The notes: a model not told the origin generated them from the sequence alone. Positions 7,477 to 15,840 are shown, numbered from the stretch's first letter. The stretch: DNA of 54,020 bases from a virus (IMGVR_UViG_3300044691_000045:1-54020), one strand, 5' to 3'. A program made the numbers and translations.

Positions 7477-9805
7477 CGTTGCCTCCGTCAGTACCTAGTG
7501 TAGTGCCGCAAACTGTTGTGCTGTGTAATCCGCCGTTTGCTGTCACCTGAGTAGCGAAAAGATTGTTGCCGAAGTTATAGCCCATTGCTTCTAGCAGTAT
7601 GTTACCAGCGCCGCCGCCTGCGCCGGATAGCGATGTTCCGCCTGCGCACGGTCCACCGGGACCACCATCCGCACTAATCCGTCCGGTAGAACTGATAAGT
7701 AAGAATGTCGTTTTGATGTAGACAAAACCGCTAGGTTGACCGCCGAAGCCGCCTAGATGCGTACCGTCACCAAAGCCGGGAGCACCCTGCGCGCCGAAGC
7801 CGTGCTGTATCATCTCGCGCAGCAATGGCCCTGCGCCGGGGATCGTGAGGCCCGTAGTAGCGCTCATTCCCGCAACAGCAGAGGTACCACCGCCTAGCGG
7901 CGTGGATTGGTTAGGGTATTGCCGCCTTCCGCCGCCGTTGATCGCTGTAGTGCCGCCGCCAGCGCCGCCCTGCCCACCGGCAAGCGGAGTGAATGCAGAG
8001 CTTGTGCTTGTCTGTCCTGAAACCGTGCCAGCAATTGCGCCCGTTGCTGCTAGGCTACACGTACCGGATACTGCCGCAGGCCACTGCGATGTAAATGCAA
8101 TACCGCCAAGAGATGCAATGGTTGCAGATGGAACGTGGCTATTTATAATTCCAGCACCGTAGCACAGGAATGATGAAAAGTGTGCATAGCCATCTATGAA
8201 TGCTGTTGTACCGTTGACAGTGAATGAGCCGCTTAGACCATTACCGCCGTTTGCCATGATTGCAAACGGAGATGTACCATACATGAATGGCGCAGCAAAC
8301 AGTGTAAACGTGCTTCCATTGTAGCCAACATCCCCAAGCGCAACAACCTGTGGCGATGCTACCGACCATCCAGCAGTAGTTGTGCCGTCGCCTGTTGTAC
8401 TAGTCATCCACAACTGTGTAGACATATCGAACCAATACGCAGGATTAGAGACAGTACCGGAATTGATCGGCGTGTTTATCTCAAATTGCACAATTGGCGC
8501 AGTTGTTGTATCTATCCACGTAAGACTGCCGCAACTTCCATCTGACTGAGCAATAAAAGATGCAAACGGAAAGTGCATGCCAGCAATAGCACTGGGAGTT
8601 ACAGTATTAGTTCCTACCCAACTACAAGTGCCACTGCTATTATTCATAACTAGCGGCTGCGTAGATGTTCCGCGTTCGATAAACGTATTACCGCTGTAGC
8701 GTAAGTAATCTGGAATGCCGAGTGTGGGCGACGTTGTTACAGGTCCGGATACTACAGAATTTGCAACAGTAGAGTACAGCGCAGAGGACGCGCCTAGCGT
8801 CTGGTTAGACGGATTGTAGGTTAGCGGCGGTTGTGCCACAGCTACACCCGGCGTACCTTGCGCACCGGGCGCACCCGGCGTACCGTTAGCGCCATTGGCA
8901 CCGTTCGCACCAGCAGGCCCAGCCGGTATGCCCACATTCAGGGCGTACAGCGTGCCGCTGGGATTAGTTACGCTGATAGTCGGTGACGCACCATTGGCTA
9001 GTCCTATTGCAGTGCCAGCCTGAAAGGTAGGTGTTACGCCTGCGCTACCTGCTGGTCCTGTTGGCCCGGTTGCGCCTGTTGCGCCTGTTGCGCCGGTTGC
9101 TCCTGCTGTACCTGCTGGTATAGATACATCTAACGCAAACACGTGTGTGCTTACAGTGCGTACAGTAACAGACGGCAATGTACCCGCACTTGTCTGTGTA
9201 GTTGTACCGCTAATAAACGATGGCGGAGTTGTACCGCTTATACCTGCTATCTGCGCAGCAACATACGCCTGATCCGCAAGCGGAGAACCACCGGAGCTAG
9301 TAAGCGCACCCTTCAGTGTTGCACCATTCAACAGTGTTGTAACTGTGTCTGATGTGATAGTAGTGGTACCGTTGGATAGATTCAGGCCGTACGTACCAGC
9401 TACCGGCTGTGATCCGTTGTAAGTTTGCAGAATAATCGTACCGGCTAATAGATCAGTTGGCGACGTAGCCGCCTGTGATGCCGTACCGCTGGGAGATGTG
9501 CAATAGTTCCACGTAAGTGGCGCAAACGTTTGTGTAGCGAATGTAAACGTTTGCTTATTGAATACGTCAATCAAACGCACAGTGTACGTACCTGCTTGCA
9601 CGATCATGCGCGGAGATACAGTACCGTTTATTACTGCTGCGTATTGGGTTAGTCCCGCACCTGTGGGAGTAACAACAAGAGCGCCTTGCTGTTCCAATCC
9701 AGACGCGCCAGTAACGCAGCCATCGCCAAGCACTGTTACACTGGCTTGTCCAAAGAGCAAAGGTGCGCAAAGCGCTAGATATAAGCATAAAACAATTTTA
9801 CGCAT
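7448..9805 (-). CDS. Collagen-like and glycine-rich tail fibre with Sec signal peptide (785 aa)
   Basis: AGGAG stands 7 bases before the ATG at 9805. The N-terminus is a signal peptide (MRKIVLCLYLALCAPLLFG, then Q). Two tandem modules follow, each a short beta segment ending in ALDVSIPAG or ALNVGIPAG and then Gly-X-Y repeats (GATGATGPTGPAG; GANGTPGAPGAQG), a layout common in trimeric phage fibres. The middle is beta-rich and the last 200 residues contain polyglycine runs (GGQGGAGGG, GGAGGGAG) reminiscent of glycine-rich receptor-binding adhesins such as T-even gp38. It is probably a receptor-binding fibre. The exact tip function is inferred. Confidence 0.75.
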   Translation of the reverse strand: MRKIVLCLYLALCAPLLFGQASVTVLGDGCVTGASGLEQQGALVVTPTGAGLTQYAAVINGTVSPRMIVQAGTYTVRLIDVFNKQTFTFATQTFAPLTWNYCTSPSGTASQAATSPTDLLAGTIILQTYNGSQPVAGTYGLNLSNGTTTITSDTVTTLLNGATLKGALTSSGGSPLADQAYVAAQIAGISGTTPPSFISGTTTQTSAGTLPSVTVRTVSTHVFALDVSIPAGTAGATGATGATGATGPTGPAGSAGVTPTFQAGTAIGLANGASPTISVTNPSGTLYALNVGIPAGPAGANGANGANGTPGAPGAQGTPGVAVAQPPLTYNPSNQTLGASSALYSTVANSVVSGPVTTSPTLGIPDYLRYSGNTFIERGTSTQPLVMNNSSGTCSWVGTNTVTPSAIAGMHFPFASFIAQSDGSCGSLTWIDTTTAPIVQFEINTPINSGTVSNPAYWFDMSTQLWMTSTTGDGTTTAGWSVASPQVVALGDVGYNGSTFTLFAAPFMYGTSPFAIMANGGNGLSGSFTVNGTTAFIDGYAHFSSFLCYGAGIINSHVPSATIASLGGIAFTSQWPAAVSGTCSLAATGAIAGTVSGQTSTSSAFTPLAGGQGGAGGGTTAINGGGRRQYPNQSTPLGGGTSAVAGMSATTGLTIPGAGPLLREMIQHGFGAQGAPGFGDGTHLGGFGGQPSGFVYIKTTFLLISSTGRISADGGPGGPCAGGTSLSGAGGGAGNILLEAMGYNFGNNLFATQVTANGGLHSTTVCGTTLGTDGGNGAIAAVYNF

Positions 9806-9814
9806 GAAATGCTC

Positions 9815-10522
9815 CTAGATCGGTCGTGATATTTTGTGCGGTACTGCTGCTGTGGTTGTTTCTTTGAAAGCAATGCCCATGAATGCGCCTGTATTGGCTG
9901 TTGTAGGGGCATAAGGTAACGCTGTAGATGCTGTAGTGTTAATTGCTCCTGTATACGCATTGCCGCTGGCAGGAAAATCACCTGGCGATGTAAATGGAGC
10001 GCTAGCGCCGGTAATAGAAGCATTCCACTGTACACACTGCACAATCACATCATTAGTGCCGGTTAGAGTCAACGCGACATTAGTAGGGGCAGCAGACGTA
10101 CTTTGACTTCTCAGACCGGAGGTATCGTAAATAGCAGGTCCGGAGGTTGTTGAATACTCAAAAATTTCAAATTCGCCGCCGTTTGTTACACTTGTGGTAG
10201 CTGTAATTGTCGTGTTACCGCTAGTGGATGATAGCGTGTAATAGGCATCGATAGCATTGTTGGTTACTAATGCGTTGCAACTTGGGCAATGCACCCAAGT
10301 CATTGCCGTTCCGCCTGTGCTAGACATCGCAGTCATGGCACCTGAAGACGACGGGATAGTACGTACGGCAACGATCAGATGACTCGCGCCTGTCGCAGTC
10401 GTGGTTACGGCACAGGTTGTAGCAGTGGGGCAACTGGAATTTATCGGATGCTGTACAAGCGTCCATGTAGCACGCGCTTGTGCTGATACCAACAACAAAA
10501 GTGCGAATATAGGTATACGCAT
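9815..10522 (-). CDS. Secreted beta-rich fibre-associated protein (235 aa)
   Basis: A Sec signal peptide (MRIPIFALLLLVSAQARA) precedes a threonine/serine-rich, strand-rich body with paired cysteines (SSCPTATTCAV, HCPSCNAL). The start codon shares one base with the upstream stop (TGATG), so the two genes are translationally coupled. The repeated short strands resemble jelly-roll or lectin-like domains found in fibre accessory proteins, but I cannot name a family. It sits between two other signal-peptide fibre genes, suggesting a shared surface role. Confidence 0.6.
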   Translation of the reverse strand: MRIPIFALLLLVSAQARATWTLVQHPINSSCPTATTCAVTTTATGASHLIVAVRTIPSSSGAMTAMSSTGGTAMTWVHCPSCNALVTNNAIDAYYTLSSTSGNTTITATTSVTNGGEFEIFEYSTTSGPAIYDTSGLRSQSTSAAPTNVALTLTGTNDVIVQCVQWNASITGASAPFTSPGDFPASGNAYTGAINTTASTALPYAPTTANTGAFMGIAFKETTTAAVPHKISRPI

Positions 10523-11166
10523 CAGTTAGCCTGCACAGTTAACGCGCGTGGAATTGTAAGCTGTACGCCAAGCACATACGCTGCTGTGGCTGTGTCTGTG
10601 CCGCGCACTACCTTTACTTTCATCAAACCACCGGCAAGGCATCCCGTAGTGGTCATGCTAGTAAGCGTAGCTGTCCACATCTGATTGCCTACCGTGCCTA
10701 GCGTTATTGTGCTCATAGCTTGCACCGTATTAAAAGCAACATCATCGGAGGTTGATCCGTCGCCTTTTTCACATGATGTTGCTAGCTGCATAATGATGGT
10801 ATGCCCACTCGTTACATCCGACGTTGCGACATAGAGCCTAGCATTCAGCGCAGTTGTGCTATCCCAATCCAGCGGCAACGCTACAGTAAACTGTGCCGAG
10901 TTTGTATCTGCAAAGTTTAGCGCCGCATCCAGCGTGTTAGCTCCGATGCGCGTAGTAGCGGCTGGACCGCCCGATGCGGGTATATTCCAGCTTGACGACG
11001 CGGTACCGGAGATAATACCAGCAGAGGGTACATACTTAGTATCCGGCACAGTTGCTATGTTTGCCATAGGCAGCTTGTTCTTAACTTGCGAAGTCAAGTC
11101 TACCTTGTTCTGTGCGAGCGCACACATGCTACACAACAGCAACAGACTAGTAACGATACCACGCAT
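10522..11166 (-). CDS. Secreted beta-sandwich fibre-associated protein (214 aa)
   Basis: The ATG at 11166 has AGGAG ten bases upstream and overlaps the previous gene by 20 bp. The N-terminus is a signal peptide (MRGIVTSLLLLCSMCALAQ). The body (ALNFADTNSAQFTVALPLDWD, LYVATSDVTSGHTIIMQLAT) looks like the jelly-roll domain often seen in phage fibre and adsorption proteins, with alternating strands and few helices. It has two central cysteines, one in ATSCEKGDG. No specific family is recognised; the role in host binding is inferred from its neighbours. Confidence 0.6.
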   Translation of the reverse strand: MRGIVTSLLLLCSMCALAQNKVDLTSQVKNKLPMANIATVPDTKYVPSAGIISGTASSSWNIPASGGPAATTRIGANTLDAALNFADTNSAQFTVALPLDWDSTTALNARLYVATSDVTSGHTIIMQLATSCEKGDGSTSDDVAFNTVQAMSTITLGTVGNQMWTATLTSMTTTGCLAGGLMKVKVVRGTDTATAAYVLGVQLTIPRALTVQAN

Positions 11167-11503
11167 AAACGTTTGCTCCTGTGGGCACTGTCTGTACCGC
11201 TGTTAGCGTAGCACCGGAAATAGTATAATCAACTGTTTGTTGCCAAGTAACACCATTAACTACAAGAATTAAACTTAGCGAAGGACTAGGCGCGTGTGCA
11301 AGCGTTGCTGATCCACTGGCAAACGTAACTGCTTCGCTGTCCGCAAAATTCATCTTTGCGCTAGTGGGTAACATAGTGTTGTCTATGAACCCACTTGCAT
11401 TCAACTCAGGTATCTTACCAGCAGAGCCAGCACCCGCCGATGTTGCAACGGTTGCTGTCTCTGTCGGTTGCCCGGATACGTTTTTTAGTAGCTTTGTCGG
11501 CAT
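11147..11503 (-). CDS. Small tail-fibre protein, paralogous N-terminus with next gene (118 aa)
   Basis: It starts MPTKLLKNVSGQPTETATVA and carries the segment TSAGAGSAGKIPELNASGFI, nearly the same as in the protein encoded at 11510-12022. This N-terminal module of about 45 residues is a common fibre building block. The rest (LSLILVVNGVTWQQTVDYTI) resembles a small beta domain with a conserved NGV-x-Q pattern found in virion appendage proteins. No signal peptide. The 3' end overlaps the next gene by 20 bp. Confidence 0.6.
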   Translation of the reverse strand: MPTKLLKNVSGQPTETATVATSAGAGSAGKIPELNASGFIDNTMLPTSAKMNFADSEAVTFASGSATLAHAPSPSLSLILVVNGVTWQQTVDYTISGATLTAVQTVPTGANVYAWYRY

Positions 11504-11509
11504 GTTTCC

Positions 11510-12022
11510 TTACGCGAGTACGATAGTAAACAGCGACGGCTGGAAATAAAACGTGCTTGCGGACGTAGCGCGACCAATGGATTGCAGCAAGTTACCTGCT
11601 GTAGCCGGAGGCGTAGCAGTTGCCGCACCATTTGTGCCAAGGTAGTACAATCCGGTAGACAACGCAGACAACCCGGTAATCAAGCCCTCGCCCATCGTGA
11701 TAGAACCAGATGCACCGCTGGTGATACCTGCGCTCGCAAAGCCATTGGCTTCGCTACCTGCTGTAGTATTGTCAGCAGGCTTTACTTGTAACACGGTACC
11801 AGACCATGATACGTTGACGATTTGACCGGCTGTGATCGTTGCGGTTGCAGTTGCAGTAACAACAATCAAGCCGCTTGTCGCTGCAAGCATAGTTGGATCA
11901 ATCAAGCCACTACCGTTAAGTGCAGGAATCTTGCCAGCATCTCCAGCACCAGCAGACGTTTGTATTGCCGCTTTCTCTGTTACTTGTCCTGCGCTGTTAA
12001 AAAGATACTTATTACCTGCCAT
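11510..12022 (-). CDS. Tail-fibre/decoration-like protein, paralogous N-terminus (170 aa)
   Basis: It begins MAGNKYLFNSAGQVTEKAAI and contains TSAGAGDAGKIPALNGSGLI, matching the module in the neighbouring 118-aa protein. The C-terminal part (IVVTATATATITAGQIVNVS, EGLITGLSALSTGLYYLGTN) resembles head-fibre or DUF2190-like decoration domains. CTCC just upstream of the start (GGAGAACAC before ATG on the coding strand) is a good ribosome-binding site. It has no signal peptide, unlike the genes on either side. Role: virion appendage, by context. Confidence 0.6.
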   Translation of the reverse strand: MAGNKYLFNSAGQVTEKAAIQTSAGAGDAGKIPALNGSGLIDPTMLAATSGLIVVTATATATITAGQIVNVSWSGTVLQVKPADNTTAGSEANGFASAGITSGASGSITMGEGLITGLSALSTGLYYLGTNGAATATPPATAGNLLQSIGRATSASTFYFQPSLFTIVLA

Positions 12023-12031
12023 GTGTTCTCC

Positions 12032-12823
12032 TTATGGTGCTAGTAAGATAGGTGGCTGCATTTGAATAAGCAACTGTGTTGCTGAAATTGGCACACCTAT
12101 TACCTGCACAAAGCCGGTAGATGGTGGCGTCTGTGTGAGCATCCCAGATGTACCTAGAAATACAGGCTTTGACGTATCAAATGCCCAGCCTGCATTAACG
12201 AGTGTTCCCCCGTTTTGAATGCTTACCGTACCACCTGCCGAAGCACCATTTGCCGCTACGCCCACAACCATATCTAGGTGGCCTAGTAAGCTGTTGTCTG
12301 CGTATTGAACTACACCATTGACAACAGCAATAACGCGGTACTGCCCTATACCTACTGTTGTGGTTAAATTGAGAACTGACGCAGTACCGGGCGCACCCGG
12401 CGGCCCTTGTGGGCCAACTACCAGAGTGCTGGGTATAGTTGGATTAGCGAGCGCCGAGTTCCATAGACCGAAATCAAAGGTAATGCCATCTGTTGCGTTT
12501 GCTGTGATGTTTACCAGCGTGTACGTAGTACGTACTAGCGTGCTACTGCTGTGATCCTCAACAATGAATGTGAACAGCAACCCGTTTGGCGACGTGTAAC
12601 GGGGATCAGGCAGGGATAGAGCATCGCCCGTATGCGCCGGGAATAGCCAGCCTTTGTATATCAGGAACTCGTACGGCTCAAGCGAAGCCTGCCCACCGCC
12701 ATCTAGCAGATAGGGTATAGCTTGCGCGTTCTGATCGGTCGCGTACACTAGCAACTTACCTATGGCTATAGGTTGGCTACCAGCGCCAGACAACGCAGAC
12801 GCAGCGATAGGAACTGTGCGCAA
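12032..12823 (-). CDS. Collagen-linked fibre protein (263 aa)
   Basis: The start is a TTG at 12823, two bases after the upstream stop. No in-frame ATG exists near the N-terminus, so the rare start seems real. The first 135 residues are beta-rich (KLLVYATDQNAQAIPYLLDG), followed by a short collagen-like linker (GPQGPPGAPG) and a C-terminal domain (GIGQYRVIAVVNGVVQYADN, FVQVIGVPISATQLLIQMQP) similar to a head-fibre or decoration beta domain. No signal peptide is present. It is likely a fibre or baseplate appendage. Confidence 0.6.
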   Translation of the reverse strand: MRTVPIAASALSGAGSQPIAIGKLLVYATDQNAQAIPYLLDGGGQASLEPYEFLIYKGWLFPAHTGDALSLPDPRYTSPNGLLFTFIVEDHSSSTLVRTTYTLVNITANATDGITFDFGLWNSALANPTIPSTLVVGPQGPPGAPGTASVLNLTTTVGIGQYRVIAVVNGVVQYADNSLLGHLDMVVGVAANGASAGGTVSIQNGGTLVNAGWAFDTSKPVFLGTSGMLTQTPPSTGFVQVIGVPISATQLLIQMQPPILLAP

Positions 12824-12824
12824 T

Positions 12825-13298
12825 TTAGTAGATACCGTAGGTAATGAGTGCTTGCGCGCCCGTTGGTGCTACTGACATATTCAGGCACAATCCATTGCCC
12901 ACAGGAACAGACAAGCCGCCTCCCATAGTAAATGATTCCTGATAGGTGTCTGTGACAGATGCCGTGCCTAGAAACAGCGGCGTTACTGTCGTGGTTCCGG
13001 TAACGCACGCTGCGCCTGTACCAGCGGCAAGGCCGAAGTTAGCAGGCGTGGCCGTCTGCTTTACTTTGAGGGTAACTGTGCAGATGTGGATGGATTGACG
13101 CGATGGAACCGTAGTAGGTACAGCGCCGTTGTACAGCGTAGTAGCTCCGGTAGGCGCAGTGACAAGCTGTGTCTCGCCTGCGGCTACGCTGGACACTGCT
13201 ACAGCATAAGGGCAGATGGCAGAGCCACCATTGCCGCGCTGCGCGAGAACCGCGCTGGGGAGGAGTAAGAGTGCAGCAGCAGCTAGAAACAGGCGCAT
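12825..13298 (-). CDS. Secreted beta-rich protein, first gene of fibre operon (157 aa)
   Basis: GGAG lies 7 bases before the ATG at 13298. A clear signal peptide (MRLFLAAAALLLLPSAVLAQ) is followed by a cysteine-containing beta-rich domain (AICPYAVAV, SIHICTVTLKV, GLCLNMSVAPTGAQALITYG). The pattern, ending in a short strand, is like small phage decoration or receptor-binding domains. It is the promoter-proximal gene of the run that ends at 365, just after a terminator at 13337-13361. The mature protein would be about 137 residues. Confidence 0.6.
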   Translation of the reverse strand: MRLFLAAAALLLLPSAVLAQRGNGGSAICPYAVAVSSVAAGETQLVTAPTGATTLYNGAVPTTVPSRQSIHICTVTLKVKQTATPANFGLAAGTGAACVTGTTTVTPLFLGTASVTDTYQESFTMGGGLSVPVGNGLCLNMSVAPTGAQALITYGIY

Positions 13299-13336
13299 GT
13301 GTATCTCCTGTTTTGCAGGCTAGCACACAGACACAA

Positions 13337-13361
13337 AAGGCGCATCATAAAGATGCGCCTT
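13337..13361 (-). terminator. Rho-independent terminator between accessory and fibre operons
   Basis: A perfect 10-bp stem (AAGGCGCATC at 13337-13346 with GATGCGCCTT at 13352-13361) closes a 5-base loop. On the minus strand it continues into TTTTGTGT. It separates the gene ending at 13384 from the fibre operon starting at 13298. Confidence 0.75.
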
Positions 13362-13383
13362 GCATGCAACCAAAAACTTGTGC

Positions 13384-13719
13384 TTATAGCGTGACACCAC
13401 CAGTAGCGGCGGCTGGGGTAGGCGTAGGCGTAGGCGTGAGTGCTGCGTTGTCAGCGGTAAGCAACTGCTGCAAGATCACGTCCACTGCCTGAATGTGGGC
13501 AACCTGCGCGGCAGTATCCGGAGTCTGCGGCCCTGCCAGCAACTTGGCAAGAATCGCAGCATTGCTGGTTTTGAGCGTAGCCACGTCGGTGTCTACAGTA
13601 CCCAATGCCTTGTCGATGTCGGTCAAATCCATGTTGACTGTTCTCCTCAAATCTTCGATAGAACTGCGGATGTCTGCAAGAGCCGTTAACACGTGATTTT
13701 GAAAACGGCGCTCATTCAT
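13384..13719 (-). CDS. Small coiled-coil protein with Thr-Pro tail (111 aa)
   Basis: The middle (RRTVNMDLTDIDKALGTVDT) and what follows form an amphipathic coiled coil. The C-terminus is a (Thr-Pro)n stretch encoded by a short tandem repeat near 13420-13438. Two starts are possible: ATG at 13719, with a weak ribosome-binding site right after the upstream gene, or ATG at 13632, with a strong GAGGAG ten bases upstream, giving 82 residues. I list the longer form because its N-terminus looks coding. Small coiled-coil proteins at this place next to fibre genes are often appendage or chaperone proteins, but no family is recognised. Confidence 0.5.
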   Translation of the reverse strand: MNERRFQNHVLTALADIRSSIEDLRRTVNMDLTDIDKALGTVDTDVATLKTSNAAILAKLLAGPQTPDTAAQVAHIQAVDVILQQLLTADNAALTPTPTPTPAAATGGVTL

Positions 13720-13730
13720 AGCCTATAAAG

Positions 13731-14045
13731 CTAGTCGTCCAGCACGGCAGTGTCAAGTTTTTCTTCGTCATCTACCCACAAATAGAGCGTTTTTTTATCG
13801 CTAGATCGTTGGTAGAACAACTGTCCAACAAAAGGTGCGCCGTGTTTCTTTGTATGTGCGTTAATACGCTGTAGTAGGTAACCGGCTTCTTTTGTTGTCC
13901 CAACGTCAACCGCAATAGCTTGGTCCTTACCTACAGCTTTTGCCAGTGCAGTTAACAGTAGAGATGTGTACGAATTGCCGTTGTATTCATCTGCCGGTAT
14001 CTCGGAGCGCCGGACAGTAACAAAGCGCAACTCTCGGTTGCCCAT
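13731..14045 (-). CDS. Hypothetical protein (104 aa)
   Basis: The start at 14045 has GAGG 8 bases upstream. The protein is a mixed alpha/beta sequence with no membrane segment (SEIPADEYNGNSYTSLLLTA; APFVGQLFYQRSSDKKTLYL) and an acidic end (DDEEKLDTAVLDD). I do not recognise it. A hairpin terminator at 14062-14108 separates it from the upstream gene, so it probably has its own transcript with the following coiled-coil gene. Confidence 0.5.
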   Translation of the reverse strand: MGNRELRFVTVRRSEIPADEYNGNSYTSLLLTALAKAVGKDQAIAVDVGTTKEAGYLLQRINAHTKKHGAPFVGQLFYQRSSDKKTLYLWVDDEEKLDTAVLDD

Positions 14046-14061
14046 GCAAAGTACCTCGCTG

Positions 14062-14108
14062 CCAAAAAGTTAAACGGCGCGCGCCGGAGGCCAGTCCATC
14101 GCGCGCCG
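14062..14108 (-). terminator. GC-rich hairpin terminator
   Basis: A 9-bp perfect stem (CGGCGCGCG at 14075-14083 with CGCGCGCCG at 14100-14108) has a 16-base loop and is followed on the minus strand by TTTAACTTTTT. It lies 30 bases before the start of the gene at 14045. The neighbouring stretch 14109-14277 contains no gene I can support. Confidence 0.6.
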
Positions 14109-14277
14109 CTGTCCCTATGCTATATGGTCCTAAACTGCAACCAAAGGTGCGGAATGACTAACACGTCTCAGCGCACCCACAGCACAGGGATACTTTAGAG
14201 TTGCGCGGCAAGTCGAATTAGAGCATCGCCGCGCAACTGTTGCCCAAACATCGGCAACTCTTCCGGGGGAGGAAGGG

Positions 14278-14823
14278 TTAGGAATCGCGCCAGACACGCA
14301 CGCCCTTAACGCCGTTCTCTTCCACCGACCGTGTAGAGAACTTGCGGTCATACGCAAGCACCTGTACGGTCTTGCCTTTGGCATTCACGCGCGTCTGTCC
14401 GGTTGGTTTGCCGAAGCGCCGCGCTGCCGATGAAACGATGCTCGGAAACGTCTTTTGCACGTTGGGCATCGCTGCCGAAACCGGGACAAAGAACGACTGT
14501 CCGGGCTGCATCTGTGCGAACGGATACATGCTGTTGCCAGCACCGCCGCGCCGCATCGCTGGCTTTACGATACCGCTGTCCAGCGTAAACACAGGCCGTT
14601 CCTTCGGTGCGCTCTGCTCGGAACTTGCGCCCGATACGGTGGAGATGTCCAGCGCGCGCACGCCGATGTGACCGTCCGGCAAACCGGCAACCGCCGCATT
14701 CAACTCTACCTTTTCGGGATCGAGTTCGTTCGCCTTGTCTTGTGGCAGAACGGCATAGCCATTCGCCTTCGTCTGCTCAACAACTGTTGCGTACAGCGAT
14801 GCCTTTTCTTTCTTTGAAAGCAT
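14278..14823 (-). CDS. GQSF-domain protein, large paralogue (181 aa)
   Basis: GGAG lies 8 bases before the ATG at 14823. The N-terminal third is charged and helical (MLSKKEKASLYATVVEQTKA). The centre contains MYPFAQMQPGQSFFVP, a motif (YP-W/F, x2, GQSF, x, V/I, P) also present in the 81-aa protein at 18776-19021 and in reduced form at 23345-23530. The C-terminal part (SSAARRFGKPTGQTRVNAKG) looks basic and could bind nucleic acid. Small proteins with this motif are widespread in phages and of unknown function. It is likely an accessory regulator, by inference. Confidence 0.55.
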   Translation of the reverse strand: MLSKKEKASLYATVVEQTKANGYAVLPQDKANELDPEKVELNAAVAGLPDGHIGVRALDISTVSGASSEQSAPKERPVFTLDSGIVKPAMRRGGAGNSMYPFAQMQPGQSFFVPVSAAMPNVQKTFPSIVSSAARRFGKPTGQTRVNAKGKTVQVLAYDRKFSTRSVEENGVKGVRVWRDS

Positions 14824-14901
14824 GTGTGGTTCTCCGTTGCCAAAGTTTGTATTGCGTTCTATTGAGATGCTACATGCTGGTATGCATGTTGTAAAGAAAA
14901 A

Positions 14902-15297
14902 TTATAGCTGTGTCACGCTTATTGTTGCACTAGCATCTACTTCATATTCCTTACGCGCCAGCAACGAAACGATTTGCGCGTCATCTTCCCACACAATTCC
15001 ATTCAGCGCATCCAACACAGATTTGACACAGTTGTCAACGTCCGGCTTTTTTGTATGCTGCTTTAGCCAGTCTCCTTGAAAAGCAAAGCTAATGTCTATC
15101 TCCAGCGGTCCTGTAAGTACAGGTATACCGCTAGCCATAGCGTTGCGCGCACAAGATTGCACAAGATGCTCGTACGTCTTGGTTTTTTCCGGCGTACGCA
15201 TGTTGATGCCCATTCTACCGGCTTTGGTGCGGCCAACTGTGGCGCGTGGCCTGCCCTTGCCCACAGGAGTACCGGGCACGACAAAGGTTAGCCTCAT
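14902..15297 (-). CDS. rusA: RusA-like Holliday junction resolvase (131 aa)
   Basis: The protein carries PVGKGRPR near residue 11, then KKPDVDNCVKSVLDALNG and WEDDAQI, the aspartate-bearing motifs of RusA-type endonucleases that coordinate magnesium. RusA proteins are small homodimers that cut four-way junctions made during phage recombination and before packaging. Length matches the usual 115-140 residues. The start shares ATGA with the stop of the upstream gene, so the two are coupled. It would act with the annealing proteins encoded at 27672-29143. Confidence 0.9.
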   Translation of the reverse strand: MRLTFVVPGTPVGKGRPRATVGRTKAGRMGINMRTPEKTKTYEHLVQSCARNAMASGIPVLTGPLEIDISFAFQGDWLKQHTKKPDVDNCVKSVLDALNGIVWEDDAQIVSLLARKEYEVDASATISVTQL

Positions 15298-15503
15298 ACA
15301 CGCACCGAACGCGTAACATCCAGCACGTGATTGACTAAATCTTCGCAGTGCCGCGTAGTAAGGTAATCGGGATATAGCACGCGAAGTGTGTGCATGCCCT
15401 CAGTGTACCAGCGCTCCAAAGGATCGAAGTCCGGTAGAATAAGAAACGCTTTGTACAGCGCAATGTACACGTGATTGATAAGTGATTTTTCGTGCAGTGT
15501 CAA
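15294..15503 (-). CDS. Hypothetical protein upstream of the resolvase (69 aa)
   Basis: The start is a TTG at 15503, supported by the extended GGAGGCC ribosome-binding site used elsewhere in this genome. The protein (HVYIALYKAFLILPDFDPLE) is helical and soluble-looking with no known motif. The stop overlaps the resolvase start by four bases (ATGA), pointing to co-translation and perhaps a shared recombination role. Confidence 0.55.
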   Translation of the reverse strand: MTLHEKSLINHVYIALYKAFLILPDFDPLERWYTEGMHTLRVLYPDYLTTRHCEDLVNHVLDVTRSVRV

Positions 15504-15561
15504 GTGGCCTCCGACGGCTGTGATATGTCAGTGCAAATGCGTATCCAACATGAGGAGCAAA

Positions 15562-15840
15562 TTAGAGCATTGGCAGGCGAATTGGGCACCAAGACTTTGC
15601 ATTCGACACAGCGCCTGTATCCAACAGGGCACCAAGGGGTTTTTCGTACAACATGATCCATTCTTTTTTCTCCAGATGGTAAACATGACCGCTGGCTATA
15701 AAGGCCAACGTTGCTGCGGTTCGCGCCTGCGCCTGTGTAGCTTCCGGATCATGGTCAACGTATGGATTGTATGCGCCTGCTAGAGCCTGCGCAGCGTACG
15801 CCTGTGAGAGAAGCATATAGTGCTGCGTGTCGTGGCGCAT
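15562..15840 (-). CDS. Hypothetical protein (92 aa)
   Basis: GGGAG stands 10 bases before the ATG at 15840. The alanine-rich helical body (LLSQAYAAQALAGAYNPYVD) has no motif I recognise. It overlaps the small membrane protein at 15755-15961 by 86 bp in another frame, unusually long for this genome, so one of the two may start later than given here. Confidence 0.5.
   Translation of the reverse strand: MRHDTQHYMLLSQAYAAQALAGAYNPYVDHDPEATQAQARTAATLAFIASGHVYHLEKKEWIMLYEKPLGALLDTGAVSNAKSWCPIRLPML

Noticed and set aside
14130-14384. 84-aa minus-strand frame
   Set aside because: Overlaps the start of a better gene, composition is arginine- and serine-rich as in chance frames, and there is no ribosome-binding site.
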